From the NCBI RefSeq assembly GCF_004769235.1, contig NZ_RQFG01000016.1, forward strand, positions 1 to 64,000: DNA of 64,000 nucleotides, in the 5' to 3' direction. Below, piece by piece: positions 25,802 to 35,250 of the stretch. The first letter of the stretch is position 1. The number at the start of each line of letters is the position of its first letter. The notes beneath the pieces are model-generated. The model worked only from the letters and a program-made list of their open reading frames with translations, did not search any database and was not told where the DNA came from. The position numbers and the translations under genes are program-made. The DNA is from Leptospira kanakyensis (GTDB lineage Bacteria; Spirochaetota; Leptospiria; Leptospirales; Leptospiraceae).

Positions 25802-26872
25802 ATGAATTTTACGGATTCTACAAATAAAGAAGAAGGATCTTCTTTTGACATCAACTCACTTTTAGAAAAGGATATTTTCCCTGATTGGCTGATTCGGTTT
25901 CGGATCCGCCAACTTTTAAAACTTCGGATTCGCCAAGAAAGAAAAGAAAATGTTACGGCCCAACTCCAACATAAAATCAACTATGTGAACGAGTTAAAAA
26001 AATCTCCTATTGCAGTTCATACTGCGGCTGCCAACGAACAACACTACGAAGTCCCTAGCGATTTTTTTACTTATGTGATGGGACCTAGGATGAAGTATTC
26101 TTCTGGGTACTGGCAAAGTTTGGATACAAGTTTTGCTGAATCCGAAGAAGATATGTTAAGGATTACTGTAGAACGTGCAGAAATCAAAAACGGAATGAAG
26201 GTTTTGGATTTGGGATGTGGTTGGGGGAGTATCTCTCTTTATATTGCCGAAAAATTTCCCAAATGTAAGGTCACCGGTGTTTCTAACTCACGCACACAAA
26301 AAGAATTCATCGACAAACGAGCCAAAGAACGTGGATTAAAAAACCTAACCATCATCACAAAGGACATGAACGATTTTACCACCAAAGACAAGTTTGATCG
26401 GATTGTTTCAGTAGAGATGTTGGAACATATGAAAAACTACGAAAAACTTTTTGAAAAACTATCTAAGTTCCTTGTGGCGGATGGAAAGTTTTTTGTACAT
26501 ATTTTCACACATAAAGAATTTGCATATCCATTTGAGGTCATTGATAAAACCGACTGGATGGCGAAATACTTTTTTACTGGTGGGCAGATGCCTTCGGATG
26601 ATTTGTTTTTATATTTCCAAAAAGATTTTCTCATCGAAAATCACTGGGTTGTGAATGGAACTCATTATGCGAGAACTTCTGAGGCTTGGTATGACAATAT
26701 GATTGAAAACAAGGATAAACTAATGCCTATCCTTGCGAGTACTTACGGCGAAAAAGAAAAAACCAAATGGTTTGTGTATTGGAAAGTTTTCTTTCTCGCC
26801 TGTGCTGAGTTATGGGGTTATCGAAACGGTGAGGAGTGGTTTGTGAGCCACTACTTGTTTCGAAAACGCTGA
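25802..26872 (+). CDS. Cyclopropane-fatty-acyl-phospholipid synthase family methyltransferase
   Basis: 356 residues with AAGGA upstream of the ATG. EQHYEVPSDFFTYVMGPRMKYSSGYW is the family motif just before the SAM-binding loop VLDLGCGWGSISLYIAEKFP (about residues 137-156). The later VSVEMLEHMKNYEKLF region completes the active site. Relatives methylenate double bonds in membrane phospholipids or methylate benzylisoquinolines; the annotation of coclaurine N-methyltransferase would be misleading. The last 22 bases overlap the convergent helicase gene. Confidence 0.88.
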   Translation: MNFTDSTNKEEGSSFDINSLLEKDIFPDWLIRFRIRQLLKLRIRQERKENVTAQLQHKINYVNELKKSPIAVHTAAANEQHYEVPSDFFTYVMGPRMKYSSGYWQSLDTSFAESEEDMLRITVERAEIKNGMKVLDLGCGWGSISLYIAEKFPKCKVTGVSNSRTQKEFIDKRAKERGLKNLTIITKDMNDFTTKDKFDRIVSVEMLEHMKNYEKLFEKLSKFLVADGKFFVHIFTHKEFAYPFEVIDKTDWMAKYFFTGGQMPSDDLFLYFQKDFLIENHWVVNGTHYARTSEAWYDNMIENKDKLMPILASTYGEKEKTKWFVYWKVFFLACAELWGYRNGEEWFVSHYLFRKR

Positions 26873-28410
26873 GTTTTTTTCCCAGCCGCCTTTACGTAAA
26901 CGCCACCTTCTTTTTTCGAAGAGGGTGAGCTGCTACGGCGAGAATCCCCACCTCGGTCGCTCCGTTCTCCACCGGATCTAGAACCGCCACGGTATCCACC
27001 ACGACTTCCGCCGCCAGATCCGCCATCATCACGACGTCGTCTTCCACCAGACCCACCACCAGGAGGAGTTTCACTCCATTCCCCAGGTGTTTTTCCGATT
27101 TTTTCCGGTCCACTGATTTTGGTTTTATCAAGCATTGTGGAAAGAAGTTTTAAAGATAACGAACGTTTATCGTCTAACTTCAAAAGTTTTTCCAAAACTT
27201 CTTCTGCATCTGCATGGATTTCCGTTTCTACGACTCTGTTTAGGAAGTCTTCTTCTCTTCTTGCAAGAACTTCTTTTTTCGTAGGAAGGGCAGCAATCGT
27301 AAGATTCATTCCCGATGTACCTTTCAGTCTTAGAAGGGCACGAGATTCTCTTGTTGTTACAAGAGTCACTGCTTTTCCAGACTTTCCAGCGCGACCTGTA
27401 CGACCAATTCTATGTGTATAACTTTCGCTATCAAATGGAAGGTGGTAGTTGATCACAAGAGACAAATCTTTTACATCAAGACCACGTGCGGCAACATCAG
27501 TTGCGACAAGGATTTTGACTCGGCCATCGTGTAGGCTTTTTAAAACTTGTTCCCTTTGTTTTTGGTTTAGATCCCCGTGAAGTGCTTCGACAGGATATCC
27601 TTTGAAACCAAGGGTTGCTTTTAAATCATCTGCTTCTTTTTTCGTTTTTGTGAAAATGATCGCCTTGTATGGGTTTTCATAATCCAAAATTCGAACAACA
27701 GCAATTTCACGTTCTGCTTCATCGATCACGTAGTACACTTGTTCGATGTTCTTAGAAGATTTTTCTGTTGCTGCAATTTTTACATGAGCGGGGTGCGTTT
27801 GGTACTTACTTGCCAACTTTTTAATAGGCTCCGGCATAGTTGCGGAGAAAAGTAAAGTTTGTCTTTTGGTTGGTAGTAGATTAAAGATGGATTCAATATC
27901 ATCCATAAAGCCCATATCGAGCATTTCATCTGCTTCATCCAAAATCACCATCGAAGGTTTGAAATTTTTAAGTTCCTTTCCTTTCAATAGGTCGAGAAGT
28001 CTTCCTGGAGTTGCAACGGCAACTTGGGCACCTTTGGCCACTTGTGTGATTTGTTTAGAATAGGAACTGCCGCCATAAATAGTGGTGGTTTTGATTCCTA
28101 AATGTTTTCCCAATTTAAACAATTCATCAGATACTTGCAAAGCAAGTTCACGAGTCGGAGTGAGGACAAGCACTTGCATGCCATCATTCACTTGGATTCG
28201 GTTCAAACAGGGGAGTCCGTAAGCTGCAGTTTTTCCGGTTCCGGTCTGCGCTTGTGCGATTAAATCTTTTCCTTCCAATACGAGCGGAATCGCTTGTTTT
28301 TGGATAGGGCTTGGTGATACGAAGCCTGCTTCAGTGATTCCTTGTAGTATTTCAGGACGTAATCCGAAGGATTGGAAGTCATTTCCAACTTCGGTGTCAT
28401 TCTTAGTCAT
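26851..28410 (-). CDS. deaD: DEAD-box RNA helicase with RGG-rich tail
   Basis: About 519 residues from the ATG at 28410. Q motif FGLRPEILQGITEAGFVSPSPIQKQAIP, motif I AQTGTGKTAAYG, DEADEMLD, SAT and motif VI HRIGRTGRAGK are all intact. After the core, a linker leads to a Gly/Arg/Ser tail (about residues 450-505) with GGSGGRRRRDDGGSGGG-like content, typical of RNA-binding RGG boxes. Likely acts in ribosome biogenesis or mRNA unwinding, especially in the cold. CsdA/DeaD versus RhlE class is not certain. Confidence 0.92.
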   Translation of the reverse strand: MTKNDTEVGNDFQSFGLRPEILQGITEAGFVSPSPIQKQAIPLVLEGKDLIAQAQTGTGKTAAYGLPCLNRIQVNDGMQVLVLTPTRELALQVSDELFKLGKHLGIKTTTIYGGSSYSKQITQVAKGAQVAVATPGRLLDLLKGKELKNFKPSMVILDEADEMLDMGFMDDIESIFNLLPTKRQTLLFSATMPEPIKKLASKYQTHPAHVKIAATEKSSKNIEQVYYVIDEAEREIAVVRILDYENPYKAIIFTKTKKEADDLKATLGFKGYPVEALHGDLNQKQREQVLKSLHDGRVKILVATDVAARGLDVKDLSLVINYHLPFDSESYTHRIGRTGRAGKSGKAVTLVTTRESRALLRLKGTSGMNLTIAALPTKKEVLARREEDFLNRVVETEIHADAEEVLEKLLKLDDKRSLSLKLLSTMLDKTKISGPEKIGKTPGEWSETPPGGGSGGRRRRDDGGSGGGSRGGYRGGSRSGGERSDRGGDSRRSSSPSSKKEGGVYVKAAGKKTQRFRNK

Positions 28411-28469
28411 GGAAATAGGATACAATAAAAAAATGGCCTAAAAAAGAAAGGTAAAAAATACCAGAATGG

Positions 28470-30146
28470 CTAGTGCCTTCGGTCGGCAATTTCCTTTAGG
28501 TGGTGGTAAAGATCCTCTTTGAGATAGGGTTTTGGCATAAAATACTCAAATCCAGAGGATAGGATATGGTTTTTTTCTTCCGGCATACAAAGTCCGGTGC
28601 AGGCAAATAAAACCGGGCGATTCGGTTTTTCCGCCAGACCTTTCGCAATTTCTGTTCCATGTTTTCCCGGCATCTCAATGTCCAAAAAGGCAATGTCATA
28701 ACTTGTGTTGGTTAATTCTTTTTCTGTATCAATCCCGTTATTTGATTCGGTGATTTCAAATCCAAGAGGTTTCAAATAACTGCGTAGGACCTTTCGGTTG
28801 AGATCATTATCATCGGCAATCAGGACTTTTTGTGGTTTTGCAAAAGATGGTAATTTGGATTTAGAGTTTGTATTTGTAGTTTGGGTTTCGTTTTTTTTCG
28901 ATTTCCAAAGGATAGGAATTTTGACTTTAAATGTGGAACCTTCACCTAATTTAGATTCTACTTCAACTTCACCGCCCATTTCTTCTAAAGAAAGTTTTAC
29001 AATAGAAAGTCCAAGGCCAGAACCGGAGATACCACAACCTTCGGGAACAAATTCATTGTACTTTTGAAAGAGTCTATCTTTTACCTCTGGAGAAATTCCA
29101 GGACCAGTGTCTTTGACTTCTATATGTAAAATCCCGTTCTCTTCAGTTTTCGTTTCTAAACGAACTGTAAAAGTAATATTCCCTTTGTTTGTAAACTTCA
29201 CTGCGTTGGCAGTTAGATTCCAAAATATTTTTTCTAACTTTCTTTTATCGGAATGAATGGTTAAGTTTGAACCCGCTTGGTTATGAAGAAAAAAATTTAC
29301 TTTTTTACGTTTGGTTTCTGCTGTAAAAAACGAATTCAAAATATCTAAACATTCTCGAAGTTCAAACCATTCATTTTTAAGTACACTTACGTTTTCTTCT
29401 AACCTAGAAATTTCAATGGTATCATTTACCAAATGTAAAATGACTTCTCCTGCGTTTTTGATATGATCCACATAACCTAAAATGGTTGGATTTAATTCTG
29501 TTTCACGAATCATCTCCGACATACCGAGAAGAGAGTTCAAAGGGTTCCGAATGTCGTGGCTTATTGCAGCGATAAAATCTCTTTTGGCTGCGGTGGCTTT
29601 TTCGGCAGCGAGTTTTTCAATTTCGAGTCGTTCTGTGGCCTTTCTCATCTGCAACAAACGAATGGTTTGTTTGGCAAGGAGATTCAACATTTGCATCTGC
29701 TCCCCATTCAATTCCCTTGGTTTGTTATCGATGACACAAAGTGTGCCTAGTTTGATTTGGTCGCCCAAGGCCAGAGGAATCCCTGCATAAAACATAACAT
29801 TGGGTGATTCCAACACATAAGGATTATTATAAAAACGAATGTCTTCTTTGGCATTAGGAACAACAAAGGGTCCATCACCTAAAATGGCATGAGCACAAAA
29901 GGCAAGAGACCTTGGGGTTTCACGATCTTCCAACCCATGATGGGACTTGAACCACTGCCTAGTTTCATCCACCAAACTCACAAGAGAAATAGGGGCTTCA
30001 CAAATTAAGGAAGCGAGTCTTGTGATTTCATCGAACATTTCCTCTTCAGGAGTATCGAGGATTTCGAGTCCTTTTAAGGCCGAAAGACGTAGAGTCTCAT
30101 TTTTCGGTAAAGGGGCAATGATCATACGAAGTTTAGACGAAATCAT
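28470..30146 (-). CDS. GAF-domain hybrid histidine kinase
   Basis: 558 residues. Domains in order: GAF (about 20-165; [26 protein letters not shown] and [20 protein letters not shown]), HisKA with [17 protein letters not shown] (His near residue 196), HATPase ([30 protein letters not shown]) and a C-terminal receiver with [12 protein letters not shown] (Asp near 489). No membrane segment, so it is cytosolic and senses a soluble ligand or redox state. No output protein is adjacent. Confidence 0.93.
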   Translation of the reverse strand: MISSKLRMIIAPLPKNETLRLSALKGLEILDTPEEEMFDEITRLASLICEAPISLVSLVDETRQWFKSHHGLEDRETPRSLAFCAHAILGDGPFVVPNAKEDIRFYNNPYVLESPNVMFYAGIPLALGDQIKLGTLCVIDNKPRELNGEQMQMLNLLAKQTIRLLQMRKATERLEIEKLAAEKATAAKRDFIAAISHDIRNPLNSLLGMSEMIRETELNPTILGYVDHIKNAGEVILHLVNDTIEISRLEENVSVLKNEWFELRECLDILNSFFTAETKRKKVNFFLHNQAGSNLTIHSDKRKLEKIFWNLTANAVKFTNKGNITFTVRLETKTEENGILHIEVKDTGPGISPEVKDRLFQKYNEFVPEGCGISGSGLGLSIVKLSLEEMGGEVEVESKLGEGSTFKVKIPILWKSKKNETQTTNTNSKSKLPSFAKPQKVLIADDNDLNRKVLRSYLKPLGFEITESNNGIDTEKELTNTSYDIAFLDIEMPGKHGTEIAKGLAEKPNRPVLFACTGLCMPEEKNHILSSGFEYFMPKPYLKEDLYHHLKEIADRRH

Positions 30147-30197
30147 TTTCGCCTAAAGGAAAGCAAATTTTCCTTTTTTTATATGAGTCTAAATCCT

Positions 30198-30740
30198 ATG
30201 AAACGAATTTCCATTTTGTCTTTCATTTCGTTATCTCTAGTCTTTTATTTGTTTCTGGTAACTTCCTGTTCCCAAACTTCCTCCGGCTCAGCGAAAAAAC
30301 CGGAGAATCCAGAACTGCGGAAAAAACTCACGGATCTCCAATACCGTGTCACCCAAGAAGATGAAACAGAACCTCCTTTTCAGAACGAATACTGGGACAA
30401 CCACCAGTCGGGTATCTACGTGGATATCGTTTCGAAAGAACCTTTGTTTAGTTCCAAAGATAAATTTGAGTCAGGCACCGGTTGGCCTAGTTTCACAAGA
30501 CCACTCGTCAAAGAAAACGTGATCGAACTGACAGACAATTCTTATGGAATGACTCGCACAGAAGTACGTTCTAAAAAAGCAAATTCTCATTTGGGACATG
30601 TATTTGATGATGGGCCAAGACCAACAAACAAGCGATATTGTATGAATTCGGCATCCATGGAATTTATCCCTAAAGACAAACTGAAAGAAAGAGGGTATGC
30701 AATTTTTCTATCTGAATTTACGGAATCAGGTAAGGACTAG
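30198..30740 (+). CDS. msrB: Exported methionine sulfoxide reductase B
   Basis: About 180 residues from the ATG at 30198 (30183 is an alternative five codons earlier). The signal [17 protein letters not shown] ends in a lipobox, so the enzyme is probably a periplasm-facing lipoprotein. The MsrB core is clear: [31 protein letters not shown] and the catalytic Cys in [12 protein letters not shown] (about residue 148). The CxxC zinc pairs found in many MsrB proteins are absent. It reduces methionine-R-sulfoxide in proteins; the periplasmic electron donor is not encoded nearby. Confidence 0.9.
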   Translation: MKRISILSFISLSLVFYLFLVTSCSQTSSGSAKKPENPELRKKLTDLQYRVTQEDETEPPFQNEYWDNHQSGIYVDIVSKEPLFSSKDKFESGTGWPSFTRPLVKENVIELTDNSYGMTRTEVRSKKANSHLGHVFDDGPRPTNKRYCMNSASMEFIPKDKLKERGYAIFLSEFTESGKD

Positions 30741-30789
30741 GGATTACTAAAGCAAGGCAGTAGATAAGCGTTCTTCGTTGTTATGCCAT

Positions 30790-31557
30790 TTATAGTAAGC
30801 CTGACGCCAATATAATTTCAATGGTTATTTTTTGATTACTTAGGTTAGGTTTTTTTACGTGAAAAGTTGGCCCAGGGTTTTCTTCCTCCGCATTTGCGAT
30901 TTGTTTCCCTGAAAGAAACTCGTAATTTGTATCAAATTGGATATTTCTTTTTTGAAGATGTTTTATCACTATTTTTAAGTCAAAATCGTTTTGATAAAAC
31001 TTTGACAGGTTTATCAATTTTTCAGTGAGTAGATTGATAATTTTCTTTTGATCCGAAAACTTCAAATTTGAGTTAGTTTCAATCTTTATTATATGAGTGA
31101 AATAATCACATCCGCCATTTCTGATTGAGAAATTAGTATCTTTGATTTTGAATTCTTCATTATAGGTGAGTTCTTTTCTGTTAAAATTAGCTTTTTTTTC
31201 CAAACCAATGACTGTTTCCGTTGGGATAGATCTGCTACAAAAGGTAATATCCTTTTCAAAAGTTTTTGAATCCGTAATATAATAACCGAAAACCCAGCCG
31301 ACTAAATCACTTGAAGTTTTAACTAAATAGAAATAATCCTTTTTTTCAATTTTTCCGATTCGGGTAGTTGACTCAGATTCAGATTTTTCGCCTACGAAAT
31401 CGACTGTTTCGTTTTCTTTTAAAATAGTTAGGATTTTTGAATCTAAGGAAGGTGATTCTCTCAGTCTTACTGACTTTGCATTTACGTAAAAGTATGTTTT
31501 TTCTGAATATAAATTAGTAGAAATTATGAAAATTAGTATTATGCATTGTTTAATCAT
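30790..31557 (-). CDS. Exported SH3-domain protein
   Basis: 255 residues. IKQCIILIFIISTNLYS is a signal peptide. A bacterial SH3 domain follows (about residues 20-95): VNAKSVRLRESPSLDSKILTILKENETVDFVGEK and a late VGWVFGYYI strand. The C-terminal half is unrecognised. It is the last gene of the AT-rich minus-strand island and sits next to another SH3 protein gene, six bases away. Confidence 0.7.
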   Translation of the reverse strand: MIKQCIILIFIISTNLYSEKTYFYVNAKSVRLRESPSLDSKILTILKENETVDFVGEKSESESTTRIGKIEKKDYFYLVKTSSDLVGWVFGYYITDSKTFEKDITFCSRSIPTETVIGLEKKANFNRKELTYNEEFKIKDTNFSIRNGGCDYFTHIIKIETNSNLKFSDQKKIINLLTEKLINLSKFYQNDFDLKIVIKHLQKRNIQFDTNYEFLSGKQIANAEEENPGPTFHVKKPNLSNQKITIEIILASGLL

Positions 31558-31563
31558 AGTTGC

Positions 31564-32577
31564 TTATTTAACTTTAAATTGAATTAATTTTCTACCTTTT
31601 TTAAATTCATCACTGTGTTTTTCTGGAATGCCAGTGTTTGAATAAATTTCGATCATAGGCTCATCAAAAGGGTTGGTTATTACCTTGAACGTTTCAGAGT
31701 GAAATTGTTTCGGTTTACATGAGTCGGTTTGTTTTGACTCATAACAAAAGTTTAAAAGTTTTTCGTTACAGTTTCCAATTTTCGTATGAATATAAAGTTC
31801 GTTTTTTGTTTCTGAGTATCGAATTCTATTATACTCAACATCACCACCTTCTGGATAACATAAAGCATCTAAATCTTTAGCAGATCCATAAAAAGTAAAA
31901 GATTTATTGTTACCGAATAGGGCAATTATTGGAATTGTCGTTGCACAACATCCGTAACAAATATATTTCTCGCCTTCGATTATTTTTCCAGATTCATACA
32001 TTCTGATCGGGTGAACATTGCTTACATCAGGAAATTCGATAATATTGGATCCTTTTATCGTTTTTATAAACGTTTTAGGATAATATTCTTCACCAAGACT
32101 AATTGTCTCAATGACAGAGTGATCATTTTCATAGAATTTTTTGAAAAGAGTTTTTTCGCTTCCGTCAATAAAAGCTGCATTTTTAGTTTTAAGCATTTTG
32201 ATGATAGGTAATTTTCCAGAATCGCTAACCAAAAATTGAGTCATTGGTGCCTGATTAAAGGTTTGAGAAATTAAAAATTCCTTATCTAATGCTATGACAA
32301 CGTGACCAGAAAAGACATAACCGAACTCGTTTTCAAATTCTGTTAGAATCCATTTACCTTTATATCCTTTGATGTCGATTGTCTCTCCCAGAAACTCATA
32401 TATAGGAGAAACTGTCGTTTTCGGCAAGGTTTTGATTTTTGGAAAATTGGTTCCTGGGCCTTGTCTCAAAATTAATCCACTTGGTGCCGTCACTTTTAAA
32501 TAGCTAATGGCCTTTTTCTCTCTATTTGGGAGACTACAGTATGAAAAAATAAGTATAATAATGATTATTGGTTTCAT
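31564..32577 (-). CDS. SH3-domain lipoprotein
   Basis: 337 residues. IIIIILIFSYCSLPN is a short lipoprotein signal with Cys14. A bacterial SH3 domain is visible in YLKVTAPSGLILRQGPGTNFPKIKTLPKTTVSPIYEF and WILTEFENEFGYVFSGHV. The remaining 240 residues hold paired Cys (CYGCC, NCNEKLLNFC) and no known motif. It overlaps the upstream membrane-protein gene by four bases (ATGA), so the two are translated together. Confidence 0.7.
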   Translation of the reverse strand: MKPIIIIILIFSYCSLPNREKKAISYLKVTAPSGLILRQGPGTNFPKIKTLPKTTVSPIYEFLGETIDIKGYKGKWILTEFENEFGYVFSGHVVIALDKEFLISQTFNQAPMTQFLVSDSGKLPIIKMLKTKNAAFIDGSEKTLFKKFYENDHSVIETISLGEEYYPKTFIKTIKGSNIIEFPDVSNVHPIRMYESGKIIEGEKYICYGCCATTIPIIALFGNNKSFTFYGSAKDLDALCYPEGGDVEYNRIRYSETKNELYIHTKIGNCNEKLLNFCYESKQTDSCKPKQFHSETFKVITNPFDEPMIEIYSNTGIPEKHSDEFKKGRKLIQFKVK

Positions 32578-33248
32578 TCTTTATTGGATGCCATTTCATT
32601 TTCGAAATATATTTTTTGCCATTGTCGAATAAAGGCAATATAAAGTAAAAAGTATATAGAAAATAAAATAAAAGTGACTACTAATCGTAAATAATCTATA
32701 AAATATACAATTAAATCGAATTGAAATATAAGATTAATCATTATCAGAAATGAAAAAATATTTAACAGTATTTTATGTTTTAAAAATATTTTAATCTTAG
32801 AAAAAATATTATATCGAGATCTAGATCCGATGATGGATGCTAATGCTAAGTGGTATATTGATATTAGGAGTATAGTCAAAATATTTCTAGCGAATGCAGG
32901 CATTTGAATTAAATAATTTGATAATAAATACAAAAAGGGTATCATGAAAATTGAAATTATTATTTGAAATTCTAATAAAGTCCAAAATAAATACATAGGT
33001 TTAACATCTTCTTTATTTGGTTCTGTGCTAGTAAGTTCAAAAACTAAATTGAATAACATAATCAATATATAGATCCCTCCGATAATGATTAGTAACGAAA
33101 TCGGAAAAAGTAAAGTAGGCTCAAGATTGTATTTTTTGAAGTTCAGGTTTATATAGAAAAGTGGAGCAATTATTATAAATATTAAACATATCCTTTTAAA
33201 TTTATTATTTCTGGTAATATCACTTATTAAATTATTTATTAAAATCAT
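32574..33248 (-). CDS. AT-rich integral membrane protein, unknown
   Basis: 224 residues with six or more hydrophobic segments and very high Ile/Leu/Phe/Asn content, matching its AT-rich codons. No family recognised. It overlaps the truncated vapC remnant by four bases at the start and the SH3 lipoprotein gene by four at its end. The composition differs from the flanking core genes and suggests acquisition by transfer. Confidence 0.55.
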   Translation of the reverse strand: MILINNLISDITRNNKFKRICLIFIIIAPLFYINLNFKKYNLEPTLLFPISLLIIIGGIYILIMLFNLVFELTSTEPNKEDVKPMYLFWTLLEFQIIISIFMIPFLYLLSNYLIQMPAFARNILTILLISIYHLALASIIGSRSRYNIFSKIKIFLKHKILLNIFSFLIMINLIFQFDLIVYFIDYLRLVVTFILFSIYFLLYIAFIRQWQKIYFENEMASNKE

Positions 33249-33487
33249 TTTACTTTCCTTTGTTTGACTTGAAACGTATCACATAACTTTTTATTCGGTA
33301 ATTTAAAAATTGGCAAGAATTGCAATTGTTTTTTTAATTTAAGAAAAGGAATTAACTCTGTTAGAATCAGTTCATTGGTATTGATATTACCAAGATCGAT
33401 TAATTTATCAACTTCAGAAGAAAATTGAGAATTTGAGTTTCTGAAATATTCGATCCAGACTGATGAATCTAACAGAACTTGGTTCAT
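33245..33487 (-). pseudogene. Truncated VapC PIN-domain toxin
   Basis: 80 codons against about 130 for a complete PIN toxin. The N-terminal half is well preserved: VLLDSSVWIEYFRNSNS with the first metal-binding Asp7 and LILTELIPFLKLKKQ with the Glu. The C-terminal half carrying the remaining acidic residues is missing; the frame ends in QVKQRKVK, unlike PIN domains, and runs into the next gene by four bases. It probably has no ribonuclease activity. It overlaps vapB by four bases as in working pairs. Confidence 0.7.
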
Positions 33488-33684
33488 CTTTTTCTCAAAT
33501 AATTTAAATTTACCTCAAGGTCTATAGAACCTTTGAAATTTTTTAAATTTTTTAGTTTCTCTTTCCTTATTAGAGTATTTAAGGCTTCTTTAATTACATC
33601 AGTTTTTGTTTTGATGTGTGTAAGTTTCATGGCCTCTAATACTAATTCTTCAGGAATATCAATTGTAGTCCTCATCTTATGCAT
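33484..33684 (-). CDS. vapB: VapB-type antitoxin
   Basis: 66 residues. MRTTIDIPEELVLEAMKLTHIKTKTDVIKEALNTLI is a ribbon-helix-helix DNA-binding fold typical of VapB (type II antitoxin). The ATG of the downstream toxin remnant overlaps its stop. An ATG three codons in (MRTT) could be the real start. With the toxin truncated, the protein may only repress its own promoter. Confidence 0.8.
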   Translation of the reverse strand: MHKMRTTIDIPEELVLEAMKLTHIKTKTDVIKEALNTLIRKEKLKNLKNFKGSIDLEVNLNYLRKR

Positions 33685-33810
33685 AAGTTCGTGCTTTTGT
33701 ATGCATAAGTCAAGTTTAGTCTCTTGTTTTTGATTTTAAAAGTAATTTCCGCGACCTATTTTCTCTAGTTTTTTGTTACTAGTGTCCTGAGACATACATT
33801 TAGGTAATTA

Positions 33811-33879
33811 AGGATAACGAACTAGGAGAGACGACATCCCTCGTCGCTGAGCCTCGAGAGGCACAAGAGTATCTATCCT
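33811..33879. repeat. Nested inverted-repeat element next to the VapB gene
   Basis: AGGATA (33811-33816) and TATCCT (33874-33879) are inverted. Inside are GACGA (33830-33834) / TCGTC (33841-33845) and the palindrome GCCTCGAGAGGC (33851-33862). The right arm overlaps the last codons of the lipoprotein gene. The whole 188-base gap 33685-33872 has no other gene. Confidence 0.4.
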
Positions 33880-34610
33880 CGTATTTTAGTTAAGCGACAT
33901 GACAATTGAGGGGTTGCATTTATATTTTCAGAATCGAAGAGAGTAAAATCAAGAATCGTTTTTTCATTGTTTATTAAGTGAAAGCTACCGTGAAATTCAC
34001 CTAAAAAGAAAAGTTTTCCCGCTTTCTTTGAATCAAATCGTATTTTAAAATTACCGGTATGAAAATTGCCTATTAGTCCGCTATTTGTAGTTATTTGCGT
34101 AATAATAATTCCATACTCTGATTGGGTAAACTCAAGAATAAATTTCTTATCTTTGCATTTCCAATGACCAATCAGAAAGCGACTATCCTTGATTTCCTGT
34201 TTTGTTATTTTTGAATAAATATCATCTTCGTTAATAGGAATGATCGCAGAGATTTCAAATTTATCTCCTTTTAGAACATATTCTATTCTATTATCCCCTC
34301 TTAATAAGGTTATCTTATTAATATTTTCATCTATTGTTTCACCCCTGGCCCACAGATAACCAATCTTATGTGGAATACTGGTGCAGTTATCAAGAGTATC
34401 ACAAGAAAAATATTGAACTATAATATCTCCAACCTCTAAAAATCCATGTCTCCCGGCAGATAAGTTTTCGTATCCGAGACCCAATCGGATGATTCCTGGC
34501 AAAGGTTCCCTGGGATCATCCGATGAAAGAAGAACCGTTTTGGCCTTCGGTGTACACATCAAAACCGCCAAAATTGTTGAAAATAACAAAATCTTAAAAG
34601 TTTGTTTCAT
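33873..34610 (-). CDS. Lipoprotein with PDZ-like segment
   Basis: About 245 residues from the ATG at 34610, preceded by GAAGG; a longer frame upstream would run through a repeat. ILLFSTILAVLMCTPK gives Cys16 as lipidation site. The segment LPGIIRLGLGYENL, FLEVGDIIVQYFSC, and later ITLLRGDNRIEYVL looks like a degenerate PDZ domain that could bind protein termini. The C-terminal half is beta-rich and unrecognised. Part of the AT-rich island. Confidence 0.55.
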   Translation of the reverse strand: MKQTFKILLFSTILAVLMCTPKAKTVLLSSDDPREPLPGIIRLGLGYENLSAGRHGFLEVGDIIVQYFSCDTLDNCTSIPHKIGYLWARGETIDENINKITLLRGDNRIEYVLKGDKFEISAIIPINEDDIYSKITKQEIKDSRFLIGHWKCKDKKFILEFTQSEYGIIITQITTNSGLIGNFHTGNFKIRFDSKKAGKLFFLGEFHGSFHLINNEKTILDFTLFDSENINATPQLSCRLTKIRG

Positions 34611-34634
34611 ATTTGCCTTCCATTTCAAATACAT

Positions 34635-34674
34635 CGAGGCCAAAGTGCGGTGAATAGCCACTGTTATGTGCTGG
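34635..34674. repeat. Dispersed repeat copy with CGAGGCC and CTGTTATGTG
   Basis: CGAGGCC..AGTGC (from 34635) followed by CTGTTATGTG (34661-34670). The CGAGGCC..AGTGC core and the CTGTTA box recur at 35832-35875. On the minus strand the copy lies just after the stop of the membrane-protein gene, as a cassette-type recombination site would. The match to the other copy is partial. Confidence 0.4.
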
Positions 34675-34675
34675 A

Positions 34676-35221
34676 CTATATTTTTTTAAAGTTTATATCT
34701 ATTTTTTTTACTTTTATAGTTTTAATTAAGAAAAGTTTATATATTCTCGATTCTTTTACAAATAAATATGTTGGTACATATAGAAACGCAATGAAAAGCG
34801 GTATTATCGTAAAATTTCTCGTGATTGCCGCAGAGTAAAATATGTATTTATAAATTAAATTAAAGGTATTAAGGCCTAATATAATGATAAAAATAGTCTG
34901 AATTAATTGGCTAACCCAGTGAATTCGAACACGTATCGAAACTAAGGTGAATCTCTTTTCGGGGAAAATAGTTCCCTGAAGATAGGGCATAAAAGAATTT
35001 CTATAGTCAAGGTGTCTGTAAATTTGAAATTGATTATTTACAATTCTAAGAAAATATTTGTTTTCTGTTTCATTTTTCAGATTTTTAGAAATTTTTTCTG
35101 TATCTAATCTTGTATAGAGAATATAGTTATCAAAGAAAAGAAAGTCCCTTAATTTCCTAGGCGATTTTTTAAAATTGTTTACTATGAAGTGTTTTAATTC
35201 CTTCCAATTTTTGTTTTTCAT
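34676..35221 (-). CDS. Unknown protein with two membrane helices
   Basis: 181 residues. The N-terminal half is basic and soluble (KNKNWKELKHFIVNNFKK). Two hydrophobic helices follow (QLIQTIFIIILGLNTFNLIY and a segment FTIIPLFIAFLYVPTYLF), then a basic tail KTIKVKKIDINFKKI. No family recognised. Very AT-rich codon use, like its neighbours in the island; 29 bases separate it from the upstream membrane-protein gene. Confidence 0.5.
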   Translation of the reverse strand: MKNKNWKELKHFIVNNFKKSPRKLRDFLFFDNYILYTRLDTEKISKNLKNETENKYFLRIVNNQFQIYRHLDYRNSFMPYLQGTIFPEKRFTLVSIRVRIHWVSQLIQTIFIIILGLNTFNLIYKYIFYSAAITRNFTIIPLFIAFLYVPTYLFVKESRIYKLFLIKTIKVKKIDINFKKI

Positions 35222-35250
35222 TTTGTCTATAGTCTGGCTATACGATGTTA

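Noticed and set aside
34610..34661. N-terminal extension of the PDZ-like lipoprotein
   Set aside because: Lies in the repeat copy and lacks a signal; the inner ATG gives a clean lipoprotein signal and ribosome-binding site.
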